A stretch of 64,000 bases of DNA from Diphasiastrum complanatum (taxonomy: Eukaryota > Streptophyta > Lycopodiopsida > Lycopodiales > Lycopodiaceae), in the NCBI GenBank assembly GCA_029204225.1, contig CM055102.1, positions 3,836,827-3,900,826 of the forward strand, in the 5' to 3' direction. Under the pieces are notes generated by a model that saw nothing but the letters and a program-made list of their open reading frames with translations, was not told the origin of the DNA and did no database searches. Positions 1 to 11,379 of this stretch are shown here, in pieces; position 1 is the first letter of the stretch; each line of letters begins with the position of its first letter. Both the position numbers and the translations under genes were made by a program.

Positions 1-800
1 GCCCTCCTCGACGTAAAGCATCGCAAAATATTCTTACTTATAATAATTGTTATGTTTCTGGACTTGTCCAATGACACATGTAAGGTATCCTAATGCTTTT
101 TACTTGTAGTAGGTGCATCTAATACAATTGTAGGATGAGTTTAATTAAGCCTATTTTCATTAAGACATAATTGTGCCATTTAATTGTTTGTCCAAATACA
201 AGCTTTTTAAGGCCTTCAAGAATGAAACAAATAAATGCAAAAAAAGAAAATCTACAAAAGAATAAAATGTATAGGGGAAGAACCTACTAGTTTTTTTTTT
301 AATAGCCTATGACTTTCTAAAAATAGTAGATTTAAGATTTAATTTTTTGTCCAATTTTTTAAAAAAAGTGATGATTACATCATCACAACTTTCCAAAAAT
401 AATAAAAATACCTTAACATTGTAGTGTGCTTTTGTGACTGTCTAAACATAGTAATAGTACCTTACACATTTATTGCACCATGAATTCTTGGAATAATAAT
501 TTCAAGTGTAATATTGTGCCATTTAAGGCTTTCTCAAAAATACATTGTGAAAAAACCAGTAGCTTGTTACGGCCCACGTATTGCCAGGTGCTCATGTTTG
601 CTTTGTATTTTGAAAGCACTTCCATGAGCATAATATCCATCCACCTCTCTCTCTCCTCCGAAATTTGTCATTCTCTCTCTACAATGTGCATTCTCTCTCT
701 ACGAAATGTGCATTATCTCTCCTCTCTCTCTCTCTACGGAATGTGTGTTCTCTCTTTACCTTCTCACTTGCCATTACGTCATGGAAGGCCCGAGGACCTC

Positions 801-877
801 GGGCCTTCCTTGCAGGTCAGGGCCCTACCCTCGAGCTCCCGCCCTCGAGCAAGGGCCCTCCCTGCAAGGAAGGCCCT
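801..877. repeat. GC-rich inverted repeat (hairpin)
   Basis: Arms of about 25 bases at 801-826 and 852-877 are complementary except for a one-base bulge and a mismatch (GGGCCTTCCTTGCAGG pairs with CCTGCAAGGAAGGCCC). The loop is about 25 bases and holds two CCTCGAG motifs. A separate small palindrome (CCCGAGGACCTCGGG) lies just to the left at about 789-803. The surrounding DNA is AT-rich, so this block is compositionally foreign. Confidence 0.75.
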
Positions 878-1776
878 CGATCAGGCCCTTCCACCATACA
901 AAAAGCCCTTAAAGATGTTGGAGGATGATGTTACACCTCATGAAAAATATAAAAACTAAAATCTATAAAAAAATTCTCAAGCCATAGGGCTTTGCAAATA
1001 TATTTCATATCAAAAGCAAAATTTTAGGAGGGTTAAAGAACATTTTGATAAAAGAGATTACTTAGAAGAAAAAGGCCTTCGAATCTACCCCCTACAAGGG
1101 GAATCTTTGGGCAAAGGCCCTTCTAGGGGCATAAGGCCCTTTGACGCAAACTTGAACCTAAACTAACCTAAACTCCCACATGAGATTGTTGTTTTGCATG
1201 CATCAAACACTCTCTCTCAAGCTAGCCAAACTTTTTCAAATGAGTGGACGATGTTGTAAGTTCATGAGAATTTTTCATATACATAGTAGTGTAGGTGAAA
1301 ATGCTGAAAACTTATCATGGAATAAAATCCGAGAATCTATCATGTGGCATGTCAGAAGGCCGTTGGATTTGTTATGCCCACAGCTATACACGTGTCAAAA
1401 ACATGGATAAAGAAGCTATCATGTGGCATGTCAAAAGGCCGCTTGATTTGTTATGCCCATAGCCATACACGTGTCAAAAACGTGGACATTGGATGACACT
1501 GGGAATGTGAGCTACCAGTCCTCCTGCCATTAAGAGACTGGGCTCCCTCCCCCAGGGGAAGGTCTTTTGACCCGGACCTCTCAAAAAAAAAAGCTAGTTT
1601 TTGCATAGAAAATTGGGAAAATCCTCTAAAAAAACAAAGTCTTAGTGGACTTGGCCTTCCACTGGGAAGCTGCTCTTCCAAATGAAATCCTGAAGCCTTG
1701 AAGCCCTCCCTTTTCTCTGGACTCGAATTTCACAGAGACGTTCGCCGCTCTATTTTATATCGCCCCACCCTCCCCC

Positions 1777-1780
<4 letters not shown>

Positions 1781-1815
<35 letters not shown>
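1781..1815 (+). repeat. (CT)n microsatellite
   Basis: About 17 uninterrupted CT units, about 1.1 kb upstream of the O-fucosyltransferase-like start codon, on its sense strand. Confidence 0.95.
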
Positions 1816-1818
<3 letters not shown>

Positions 1819-2224
1819 AACAAGGCGAGAGACTGGGGGAGAGAGGGGAGTCTCCAGTGCATCACTATCGTCAAGCTATCTACCCACGCAGATCAAGCAT
1901 AGCCACAGAAGAATAGTAATAATCAATACCCATAGCTTTGATTTTGATGGCAGGGGTCTTTCATTCTCGTCTTTGGATGTCTTGTATTTGCTGATATCAG
2001 TTTTTGCAATATCTTTTTGTCTAAGAGTGTGTGGATGCCTGTCTGAAGTGAAGCAGATTGTACCTCTCCTTATATTGCTGCACCCTTTTTTAATTTGCTG
2101 TGCTTTGTCCCTGTTCATTGTGCTGCTGTGCTGCATCACGGAATATACTCGCTGTCTCTAGCTTTTAAACAAAACCCTACCTCATCTGCAGCAGCAGCAA
2201 CCCTTGTCTGCTTTGCTCCACCAG

Positions 2225-2680
2225 TGACAGGTAGCTGGGGTTCAGTCATAGATCGGTCGAGTTTTACTCATCTCGGCACTACTCAGAGAAAGATTCCTCT
2301 GCTCCTCTGTCGTCTTGTTGTGCTGCAGCATCACGGAAATAGCAGCTGTTTTCAGCTTCTAATGAAAACGATACTTCATTCTCACCATCTGCTTCAGGGT
2401 AAGTTCTTGCCTGCTCTTCCCAGGAAGCTAGATTTCAGTCATAGATTAGTTTAGTTGTACTCATTTCAGCACTACCCAGAACAGGATTTCTCTTCTCTTT
2501 TGTTGTCAATAAGAGGTAGCTGGATTTCAATTATAGATTATTTTTATTGTTACTCATATCAGCACTACACAGAAAAGGGTAAGGATTTCTCTTCCCTTTT
2601 GTTGTCAGTGAGAGGTGGCTGGAAAATAACTAAAGATCAATTCAGTTTTACCCATCTCAGCACTACCTAGAGAAGGATAA
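2225..2680 (+). repeat. Degenerate tandem minisatellite, period about 96 bp
   Basis: The phrase ACTCAT..CAGCACTAC recurs near 2264, 2458, 2551 and 2649. It is followed each time by CAGA/TAGA plus a TTTCTCTTC-type stretch and preceded by AGCTGG.TTTCA.T.ATAGAT. Spacing is about 93-98 bp, with one double gap of about 194 bp that probably contains a decayed unit. The array lies directly upstream of the putative promoter of the plus-strand gene. Confidence 0.7.
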
Positions 2681-2810
2681 GAAATGTTCCGCCCTTTTGC
2701 TGTGCAGTGATTATATAGCAGTGGCGCCCACCATCTGAACAGCTAACCATGTTGGTGGAAGCGCTTCGCCTTTAAGCTCTGAAAGATTTGCCGTAATCTG
2801 CCTTTCCTCT

Positions 2811-2822
2811 GATATATATAAC
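2811..2822 (+). promoter_or_regulatory. Candidate TATA box of the O-fucosyltransferase-like gene
   Basis: TATATATA at about 2813-2820 lies about 120 bases before the ATG at 2935. That leaves room for a transcription start near 2845 and a leader of about 90 bases. It is inferred from motif and spacing only. Confidence 0.45.
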
Positions 2823-2934
2823 AGGGATGTAAGACACAGCTCATACACCTTTTTGGCATAGCCATCGGGAGCTCAAAAAGCATTTGGCCTTGAAGCTCTT
2901 AGTAAGCAGTAAAAGCTCATAAACAAAGAGGGAA

Positions 2935-4557
2935 ATGTCAAGAGGCATCAGCTCAGAGGGTTTTGGAGAAAATGCTCTCAAATTTATCAGCAACGCTTGC
3001 TTCGGACTGTTTGTGATAATAGTGCTTACCCTTACACTCATAGCTGTGACATATCAGCCCCCTGATCCATGGCTCCAATCTTCGAAATTCATGAGCAAAA
3101 TATTCACTTCAGTTGAGAATGCAACCTACCAGAAGGACACCTCCATTCTGGTCACAGGGGAGGATGTTCTTTCTATTTCCGATATTGGTTCCGTTGCCTT
3201 CGCTGACCCCCCCGCTACGATCACAAATGTTACTGTTCGAGCTGAGGATGAGGCATATTTGCGTGCGAGCATGGGAAGTTGTGATTCGAGCATTGAGGCG
3301 ATCAATTGCTCCGATCCAGGAGTGATGGTTGCCATCAAGAAGGCCAATCTGGCAACATTTTCAGACATAAATTTGTATGCATATCGAACACCAGTCCGCG
3401 GCTCCGCCAATACAGACTGCGATGTGGCATGGAGATTTAAGCCGAAGAAAGAGCATTCCCACAGAATGTACAGGGATTTCAGAAGATACAAGCTGCGGCG
3501 CGAGGCCTCATGCGGTTTTACTGTCATTGATATTGGTGATTTGCACTCTGGTGAGAACGCTCGCCCTCAGAAATTCCGCATAAATGATAGTGTTCCAACA
3601 CTGGATCAAGCAGATATGAGTAAATTTCGCAATAGCAAATATCTTTACTATTCCCGCGGAGGCGACTATTGCAAGGGGATGAATCAGTTCCAGTGGAGCT
3701 TTCTGTGTGCCCTAGGAGAGGCCCAGTATTTGAACAGAACCTTTGTTGTAGATTTAGACTTTTGCCTATCTGGAAGCAACAACCCTGGACATGGGGATGA
3801 AACTGGCAAAGACTTGAGATTTTACTTTGACTATGAGCATCTCATGGAGGCCACCTCTGTGATTGAGCAAAAGCAGTTTCTTAAGGCATGGCAGGATTGG
3901 AATAAGATCCATAATCATAATTACATACCAGTCAGAGTTGTGCCAGATCTCAAGGTGACTCCAATGCAGCTCCGAAGTGAAGAAAGTACCGTCTTGTGGA
4001 GGACCTTTGATCAGCCAGAACCCAACAATTATTGGTATAGGGTTTGTGAGGGTGAGTCAGAGAAGGTAATTCAGAGGCCATGGCATCTACTATGGAAATC
4101 GAAACGGCTCATGGACATTGTGACTACAATCTGTGGAAGTCTGGAGTGGGATTTTGATGCGGTGCATATAGTTAGAGGGCAAAAAGCCCAGAACAAAGAG
4201 CTATGGCCCAATTTGGATGCAGACACATCTCCAGAATCCATATTGCAAAAGCTCAAGGGGAAGATAGAAGAGGGAAGAAATGTGTACATTGCAACAAATG
4301 AGGTTTTGCCAGGTTATTTTGATAAATTGAGGACCAGCTATAAGATTCATTTGCTAGATGATTATAAGCATCTTTGGGCACCTGGTAGCGAATGGTACAA
4401 TGAAACGAAAGCTCTCAATAATGGCCATAGTGTTGATTTCGATGGGCAAATGAGAGTAGAAGTGGATTCAGAGATGTTCTTTAGAGGAAAAAAGCACATT
4501 GAGACTTTTGATGAGATCACACTTGATTGCAAAGATGGAGTAAATACATGTAAGTAA
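2935..4557 (+). CDS. O-fucosyltransferase family protein (type II membrane glycosyltransferase-like)
   Basis: A single uninterrupted 540-residue frame. Residues about 17-40 form one hydrophobic segment after a short N-terminus, the type II topology of Golgi glycosyltransferases. The luminal part has N-glycosylation sequons (near residues 62, 98, 124, 217, 267). The family signature RGGDYCKGMNQ is at 241-251, followed by FLCALGEAQYLNRTFVVDL. Later blocks WDFDAVHIVRG, ELWPNLDADTSP and YIATNE correspond to the conserved GDP-fucose O-FucT fold. The C-terminus has DCKDGVNTC. From memory it closely resembles the Arabidopsis At4g12700/At2g04280 group, proteins of similar length. The ATG at 2935 gives a sensible signal anchor. 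Acceptor substrate is unknown, since this plant subgroup is poorly characterised. Codon use is even and there are no lesions, so it is the best candidate for an expressed host gene here. A short 3' intron cannot be excluded, but the stop follows a family-typical C-terminus. Confidence 0.9.
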   Translation: MSRGISSEGFGENALKFISNACFGLFVIIVLTLTLIAVTYQPPDPWLQSSKFMSKIFTSVENATYQKDTSILVTGEDVLSISDIGSVAFADPPATITNVTVRAEDEAYLRASMGSCDSSIEAINCSDPGVMVAIKKANLATFSDINLYAYRTPVRGSANTDCDVAWRFKPKKEHSHRMYRDFRRYKLRREASCGFTVIDIGDLHSGENARPQKFRINDSVPTLDQADMSKFRNSKYLYYSRGGDYCKGMNQFQWSFLCALGEAQYLNRTFVVDLDFCLSGSNNPGHGDETGKDLRFYFDYEHLMEATSVIEQKQFLKAWQDWNKIHNHNYIPVRVVPDLKVTPMQLRSEESTVLWRTFDQPEPNNYWYRVCEGESEKVIQRPWHLLWKSKRLMDIVTTICGSLEWDFDAVHIVRGQKAQNKELWPNLDADTSPESILQKLKGKIEEGRNVYIATNEVLPGYFDKLRTSYKIHLLDDYKHLWAPGSEWYNETKALNNGHSVDFDGQMRVEVDSEMFFRGKKHIETFDEITLDCKDGVNTCK

Positions 4558-5069
4558 CATTGAGTGAGATAGCAATTGCTTTTTAGGTAGAGCTATGCTT
4601 CTGTTGGGTGATTATTTATCATGAGCCGAATCATATATATCCACCAACTCTCTCCTCTTTGTTTGTTTTGACTTGAGAACAAAATATACTACTAATGAAT
4701 ATGTTTTGAAAAGGTATGCTACAATATACAAAAGTTTATGATCTTGAAAGGTTATATTTTCAGCTCAACCTTTTATTTTAAAAATAGTAAGGTTTTTCAT
4801 ATTGGAGAGAAATCATGTGGCAAGTTAGGTTTTGGACCTGTTATAAAAGGATGTAACTCATGGATAGAGAGGATACTCTCTCTCTCTCTCTCTCTTATCT
4901 CATTCATGCTTGGTTCTCTTGGGTTCTATTATCCATTGGTGCACTATATTTGTGACATCTTGCAATTCTATGTGTAGAATGATCATTAATTGCTATTTTC
5001 AGATCCATACGTGTGAAATATAGTAGGGTACTGTAATTGTACAAATAGCAATAGTACTTTATGTTTTAG
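4558..5069. other. 3' flank of the O-fucosyltransferase-like gene
   Basis: AT-rich sequence with a short (CT)n run at 4876-4894. I see no coding signal beyond short chance frames. Confidence 0.5.
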
Positions 5070-5220
5070 TTCATGTTTGATCAAGATCTATTAGAGTTTG
5101 CATCTCAATCTTAGTGTAGATGCTGATTTTTCTACATTGGCAAGATTGGTGAGTTGTTTGTTTTTGTAACCAAAGATCAATTTGTAGGTTTGGATCTTAA
5201 TGATTCTCAAATCTTTCACA
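5070..5220 (+). repeat. LTR fragment (copia-type), solo
   Basis: This segment reads as the reverse complement of the repeated block at 18022-18208 and 18561-18747, for example TGATTTTTCTACATTGG and CCAAAGATCA. It ends in the LTR terminus TTTCACA at 5220. Because the 18.5-kb copy is flanked by a tRNA-iMet primer site, this is the 3' part of an LTR of the same family. No internal element sequence follows. Confidence 0.65.
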
Positions 5221-5240
5221 CAAGCTAGGTGTATTGCAAT

Positions 5241-5616
5241 AGCTTGTAAAGCTACGCCAACTAATCTTTTAACCTTTTTAAGAGACTAAGTAAATGTTTT
5301 GAAGCCTTGCTTACTTTTGTTAATGAACTTTGCACAACTTAATGATGCAGATGCTCCTCTACAATGTAGTTGAATTTCAAATTATTCTATTTGTATTATA
5401 GAAGTAATAGAGCTTTTCAATGCTTCTTAGCTTGTAAAGCTACGCCAACTAACATTTTAACCTTTTTGAGAGACTAAGTAAATGTTTTGAAACCTTGCTT
5501 CCTTTTGTTAATGAACTTTGCACAACTTAATGATGCAGATGCTCCTCTACAATGTAGTTGAATTTCAAATTATTCTATTTGTATTATAGAAATAATAGAG
5601 CTTTTCAATGCTTCTT
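5241..5616. repeat. 188-bp direct tandem duplication (two copies)
   Basis: Copy 1 (5241-5428) and copy 2 (5429-5616) both begin AGCTTGTAAAGCTACGCC and differ at only a handful of positions by eye. The low divergence points to a recent duplication. No coding content. Confidence 0.9.
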
Positions 5617-7500
5617 CTTATAGAAGAAGAAAACCAATCTATACTTCTTGATACTTATGAGTTCACGACACTATACACTAAAATTAACTTAGAAGATTTG
5701 AAATTTCGTGTTAACAAACAAATTTGAGATTTTTTTATTCTAACGTTGTTTGTAATACCTGGGCTGAGCCATACTTGAAAGTAGGCATAAGCACTTATAA
5801 ATCTTTTTTATTCACCTCATTGCTTGCATAATTTGAATCTAAAAATCCAATCAAATCAATGTGAGACCAAGAGTGCACTTCTTTCAATCTGCTAGGTGTA
5901 GCACGTAAAACACAACCTAAAGCACCTCTAGAATATGCTTCCCTCGTGTCCAAAACTCATTTCCAAACACAGTTGTCTAAAAATAAACTAAATCCTTGCC
6001 ATGTAAACTCCCTCGAAGTCCAGGGGTGAAAAACTATGAAATATGACTAGCATGCGCTTCTTCTTAATAATGAAATTGACCATGCGAATGGCCTAAGTAA
6101 TGATCTTAAAGACAAAAATGCAGTATGAAAGGAGTAAGTTTACGACAACAATAAATTCAACATACAAGATGGAAAAGTGGGTAAATAAAGTGTACCCCAT
6201 GGATCCAAGAAAGCGCACAAATATCATCGATCAACATATTGATACAATGTGTAGTACTCGGTGTCAATGAAGGGGTGCTTGCACGTCAAAATATTTTCCA
6301 TCTACTTGCAGTTCATGACATTTTCTACGACAATCTAAACTACGTTTTTCACCTCTCTCTCTTCAAGTACATAGCTCATTGCATAATAGATGAACTATGC
6401 AATAATGATTGCATCATCTCGAATAGAATTCACTCCCTATAAGAACGTGGTGCCAATTGGGCAACAAACTACGTTGATGACAGATCTATGACAAATGTTA
6501 ATCCATCCATCAGACAATATCTAGCATCCTATAATGTTAATCCATTCATCAGACATAAGCATCAATTTTGATACTCGCCTAATCAAACACAACAACATTT
6601 GTCTCAAACTACTCAAGAATTGCTAAAATCATTCTTTTAGACTAAAAATATATCTTTACAATTTTGTCCTATACCCGATTTTGAGTTCTCTGCTCAGGCA
6701 GATAGCCACTTGGCATGTTCTGGAGCGTTAATAGTATTGTAATCAACGGCTTTGATTTCATGTGTAAAATAGAAAGTTGAAAGCTGCACATTTTCTAAAA
6801 CTGCAAACTGCATTGTTTCTGCTGGATTCCGTGATCGTTCTTTCGCTGAGGTCCACGCAAATTGTTAAAAAACAACCACGATGCAGGCATGTCATGAAGC
6901 ATCGTTCTTTCATGTAGGAAATCACAAGCAGGTGTACTAGAGGCATGTAAAAAAACATCGAAGTTTTCGAGCAGACAGACTTTCTTTTGTTTGTTTTCAC
7001 GAGTTTGCATGCAGAAAAGCAGCCCAGCAGTTTTTAGGACGATAGAAGTTTTTTTTTTTTTTGGCGTTTTGATATAGAAAAGCAGCGTACTTGTTGGTAG
7101 AACGGACGAACGGAGTGACTGGAATTTTGCAGCAGGGGAACGGAGGTTGTTCTTTGTTTGCAAGCAATCGCTGTACGCGATCTCAGTAGCGTGATTCTAT
7201 TTGCACAATACGATGATCTTTCTGAAGCGTCTCCGGTTCCAATCTTGACCGGGGCATTCTTTTGAAATCTCAGCCGCGCCACTCCAGTACGCCTTGGCAT
7301 GCCAGCACCCCAGAGACTAGGGTCGATCACACACTTGAAATGTAACCTTCTCAAAATATAGTATGCAATAGTAATGCATGACAACAAATATGAATGACAG
7401 CAAAATATTGATGGATTGATATGATTAGAAGGAATTTGGGCATAACGAATGCACTAAAAGATATAAGCAAATTCAAGATAATATGCACTACATTCACAAA
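5617..7500. other. Intergenic, nothing recognised
   Basis: AT-rich DNA. Minus-strand open frames around 6758-7387 overlap one another in different frames and have no recognisable domain. I treat them as chance. Confidence 0.45.
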
Positions 7501-7579
7501 AGTAGTGAATGCGAGAGTGATAAAGGAAAAGAAAAAACGTGTATGGGTTTTAGCAAATTTTCATATGTGAATTATGGTG

Positions 7580-7900
7580 GTTGATGTTGATGAACCTCTA
7601 GAAAGGAGAGCACACAGTGTTGTCCATGACTCAAAACCACATGAAGAAACTCGGGAACAATTATGGAAAACATAGATGGAGTTGCTTAACAAGCAACACC
7701 AACAACAGATGGAGAAACTCATGAAAGAGTTTCAAAATACCCTAAAGTCTATTCAGAGCTCCATGCCAGGTCAGTTACCCACTAGCCAGATCCATCATAG
7801 ATGAGATGATACCTGGTGCCCTCATTATAAGGGTGCACACATTGGCAATGAGTGCCCATCATACCAACCGTTCCCAGATACTTGATTAGATGTTGTGAAA
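7580..7900 (+). pseudogene. Possible degenerate gypsy gag fragment
   Basis: With several stops, the plus strand reads a Gln/Met-rich helical stretch followed by WCPHYKGAHIGNECPSY. This resembles a Cys-His zinc-finger box of plant gypsy Gag. No LTR or pol neighbour is visible. The call rests on one motif. Confidence 0.3.
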
Positions 7901-7959
7901 AAGTACAATATGGACCAAGAGTGGATCCTAATCTGATCCTCAAGAGGGATTGGATGTTA

Positions 7960-8930
7960 GATTTACTTGATCTATCAATCTATATCAGATTAAGATCAAT
8001 TCTAGACATAAAAACCTAACAAGAACAATCATTAATGAAGGTAAATGTACTTGCTGGTTTCACACGTGTGAAACCCTGTCAGAGTATGGACTCCAACCTG
8101 AAAATCAAGTACACTATGATAGAACCTCAAAACAATCAAAACAAATGTAGACAAATAAAGAGAATTACACAAATTGCTTCCAAAATCAAGATTGATGTTT
8201 CATAATGATTATGGCCAACTGTGGCTCTATATATACAATAAGTGAGAGCTCATGGTATTTGATCATCTCTCTGATCCCACATGTGTGAGGGTGCTTTGTC
8301 ATATGATGATTCATCACGCAAAACTGACACTTGGACAAACCCTTCTATTTTGAGCACTTTTGGTCCAATTTCCTACTATATGGAGATCAACTTGGAAATC
8401 TTCTAGAAGTCAAAACTCGCCTACTTCAGCTTATTCCACACGTGTGAGCTGTCCACTACACATGGGATGTGACACCTATTCAAAGTATTTGGCTCATGCA
8501 ATCAATAGATTAATGCCATGTGTCATATATGTAGAAAACTAGTTTTTGGCCATTTTAGCTACTATAACTTGAATTAAATCATATGTATAGCATATATGAT
8601 TATGGTACATGACAAGTACACTAGTTTCACATGTGGAAACAGGCTCCACACATGTGTGTTTATCTATATACAAGATTTTTGACCTCTACCAAGCTTATTT
8701 TTGCATTTTTCACACTGCTCCTCAAAAATCTAACTTGATGGAAAACATGATGATCTTGAACTTGACTCCATGGACTGAATTGGTCTTTGCCGGTTCCAAA
8801 GGTGTGAAGATCAGCCAATGAGCTTGATGTTGATCTGAAATCACCATATCCATGATAGTGCTTCTTTCATGTTGACATCTTTGATGAGCTTGAGAGCTTT
8901 GCACCATCCTAGCACCTCCAAAATTGATTC
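7960..8930. other. Repeat-derived spacer with CACACGTGTG palindromes
   Basis: No coding signal. It carries the G-box-type palindrome CACACGTGTG at 8061-8070 and 8437-8446 and related CACATGTG sites near 8281 and 8650. The same palindrome occurs in an LTR at 18765 and in repeat-like DNA at 53811, so this stretch is probably retroelement flank. Confidence 0.4.
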
Positions 8931-8932
8931 TT

Positions 8933-10060
8933 TCAAATTTCATGTAGATTCTTGACCTTGAGGCTTGCTCCTTCTTCATGTGCATGTTCCTTTTTGATGG
9001 AAATCCGAGACCTCCATGTCTCATAATGATCACAACAATACAATATGCATTTCCTATGATTATCAAGGTTACTTATGCTAGAAACATAAGTCCAAAAATC
9101 ACCACAACTTCGCATGATTTTTCCAATATTGAAATCAAAAGGTATTATCGTCTCAATAAGGCTAACTACTTGCTTATGGATATAAGTGTCCACTTTGGAT
9201 GCTTCACTTATTCTCATAAGAAGTTTACAACTTGCCTTTAAGATTGAAAACTTACAATTTTCATCTTTATGAATGAACACATCATTCATAATCTTATTGA
9301 AACCAAAAGACCCTGCATTATGAAGACATTTCCATCTCCTTGACTTCATATCTAATGTAAGTTTACAAGGAAAACATGCTTTGCTATACTTTAAGGCATC
9401 ACACTCAACTAGTATTGCCTTAATCCACATTTGAGATACAAAAATCTTTTCAAAGCAAAATGGTTCTTCATAAGTTGACATGAGAGCAAAAATAAAACTA
9501 TTTTCATTTTGTGATTGCTCCTTATTCTTAATTGATTTCTCTTGGATAATAACAATAAGTTTGAACTTGTCCAAAGTTCCAAGCAAACTACTCCCCAAGG
9601 ACATGAAATAAATCCAAGTTACTTTCATGAAAGTGACATCTATCTTTGCATCTTGAACCAAACAATGCACTTCCAAATAAAAAATTTCAAAAGATTTGAC
9701 ATGTGTTGTGATGGACTCTTGAAGACAAATCTTGCAAGTCCTTGTGAGACTCTAAGCCTCATTCACCTTTCTACAAAGGAAACACATTTCCTTGGACTTG
9801 TCCTTCTTGTATTTGCATTTCAAACTTGAAGCTCCATCCTTCACCTCAGCCCCCTTGCTTTGGTTCTCCTTGGATGGATTGGTCTTCTTTTTGTAGCATC
9901 TTGAGGAAATACATCCTCCCTTGCCACAAAGGTTGCACTTAGGATCCTTTCTTTCCTTCAATAGAATGCCACCTATTGATGCTATGTGAATAAAAACCTG
10001 TGATATGATTCTACAAATGTAATTTGTGACTTTCAAGAGACTAGATTTGAACATCTTCAA
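8933..10060 (-). pseudogene. Unrecognised degenerate ORF pair with cysteine-rich segments
   Basis: Two minus-strand frames (9752-10060, 102 aa, then 8933-9676, 247 aa) appear to be one interrupted reading. The first contains CNLCGKGGCISSRC, a CCHC-like knuckle with His replaced by Cys, in a Lys-rich context, and then a CFLC pair. The second is rich in Cys, His and Ile/Phe with no domain I can name. A Gag-like origin is possible because of the knuckle. It could equally be a decayed host gene. Confidence 0.3.
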
Positions 10061-11370
10061 TAATCTAGAATGATCTGCAGAAGATCTAGCTCACAAACTT
10101 AAGAATTAATCTTCACACTAATGACTAGTCACTTGGAAACTTTGCTTTGATCACTAAGACAAAAGCACACAATCTTTGAATCAAATCACATAAGAAATCA
10201 AATCCACTCTCCTATTGGATTCATCAAATACCAATGACTCTTTTTTTTGAAAGTTGAAATGGATATGAAAAGATTTGACACCTAGATTTTCCTTTTCACT
10301 TGACTAGTTCCCTCAACACTTGAGATTCTTGAACAAAAGATGAGTTTTGTTTCAAACACATGAAAATCAAACTTGATCACTTCTTTTGGACTCACTCTTT
10401 GACCCAAATAATCTGACTCTTGAGATTTAGAATGAATTTTATTTGATTTGAAAACAAACTATACCACCAATCTTTCACAAAGCTTAAAAATTAGACAACT
10501 AGAGATTCACAAAGATCTCAACCATGCATGAATACTCAAATATGGACTCATCCTCATTCTAGACATCCAATGGGATCACAAAAAAAAATCCCGAATAGAG
10601 AGAAAATGTCGAAGGTCGTCTATTTTTGAATGAGGAACGTTCCTAGTCACTTCCCAAAATTTGTGAAGTGAGAGAGAACCACTTCACGTAAAATGCAAAG
10701 TGAGAGAATCAGCGACGTCCTCGTCCGCGTCAACGATGCTAAATTATTGACCGTATACACTATTGTTGGAGGGTTTGTGGATCCCAAGGCAACCCTAACC
10801 CAGTTAGTAAGTAAGAGGGATTTGGCACCCTGCGTGTGTAAGTCCAACCCGATGATCACATAGAGATTTGATTAGTTGAAAGTCAATAAAAGGACTTTAG
10901 GCCTTTTTGCGGGACTTTTAATGTCGCAGGGCCTAAATGTCAAGTTAGTGAATAAAGTTGGGTTTCCCTCCAATTTGGATGGTTCCCACTCTTTTTTTAA
11001 TTTTAATAATTAGGGAGGTAGAAATGGACCAATAGGATTCAGAGGCCAGGGTCCTCCTCTCTACTATAAAAAGGGACCAACTCGAGTTGCTCCTCATGTT
11101 CATTTCCTCATTTCAGTACTACATGATGTTATTTCCAAGAATTTCTCCTACCGCACATCACTAGACCACCAACTTGTCAGAAACAGTTACACTTTAAGTC
11201 TTATTAGACTAGTTTTTGTCAACACTAATTACCTTGTGTTTGATTTGAGTAACGGGAGAAAATAGATGGGCATTCCCTTGTTGAGCAAAGTGATAACATA
11301 TAACATTTGGGTTAAGCATAAACACCTCCTTATCCATTGTAAAGCTATTGATATATTATTATATTAGTCT
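10061..11370. other. Spacer with a TATA-like motif, possible solo LTR
   Basis: CTATAAAAAGG at about 11063 lies in a segment (roughly 10766-11240) with the look of LTR U3/R sequence, starting near TGTTGGAGGG. No second copy is present in the window, so this stays a suggestion. No coding signal. Confidence 0.25.
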
Positions 11371-11379
11371 TGTACTAGG

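Larger units (their letters stand above)
1..2220. other. Upstream region with no recognisable gene
   Basis: AT-rich sequence followed by CT-rich tracts. Short open frames here are low-complexity or read through simple repeats, and none shows a conserved domain. The parts that stand out, listed separately, are a GC-rich hairpin near 800-877 and a (CT)n tract at 1781-1815. The stretch 1070-1140 repeats the AAGGCC/GGGCCC-rich vocabulary of the hairpin. I see no transposon protein in it. Confidence 0.5.

Noticed and set aside
480-959. Three overlapping plus-strand ORFs at 480-959
   Set aside because: They lie in different frames over the CT-rich and hairpin region, have low-complexity composition and no domain.
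6758-7387. Overlapping minus-strand ORFs of 80-122 codons
   Set aside because: Three frames are open over the same DNA, with no recognisable domain or supporting neighbour.
10766-11240. Solo gypsy LTR
   Set aside because: The TATA-like motif and termini are suggestive, but there is no second copy, PBS or clear target duplication to support a firm call.
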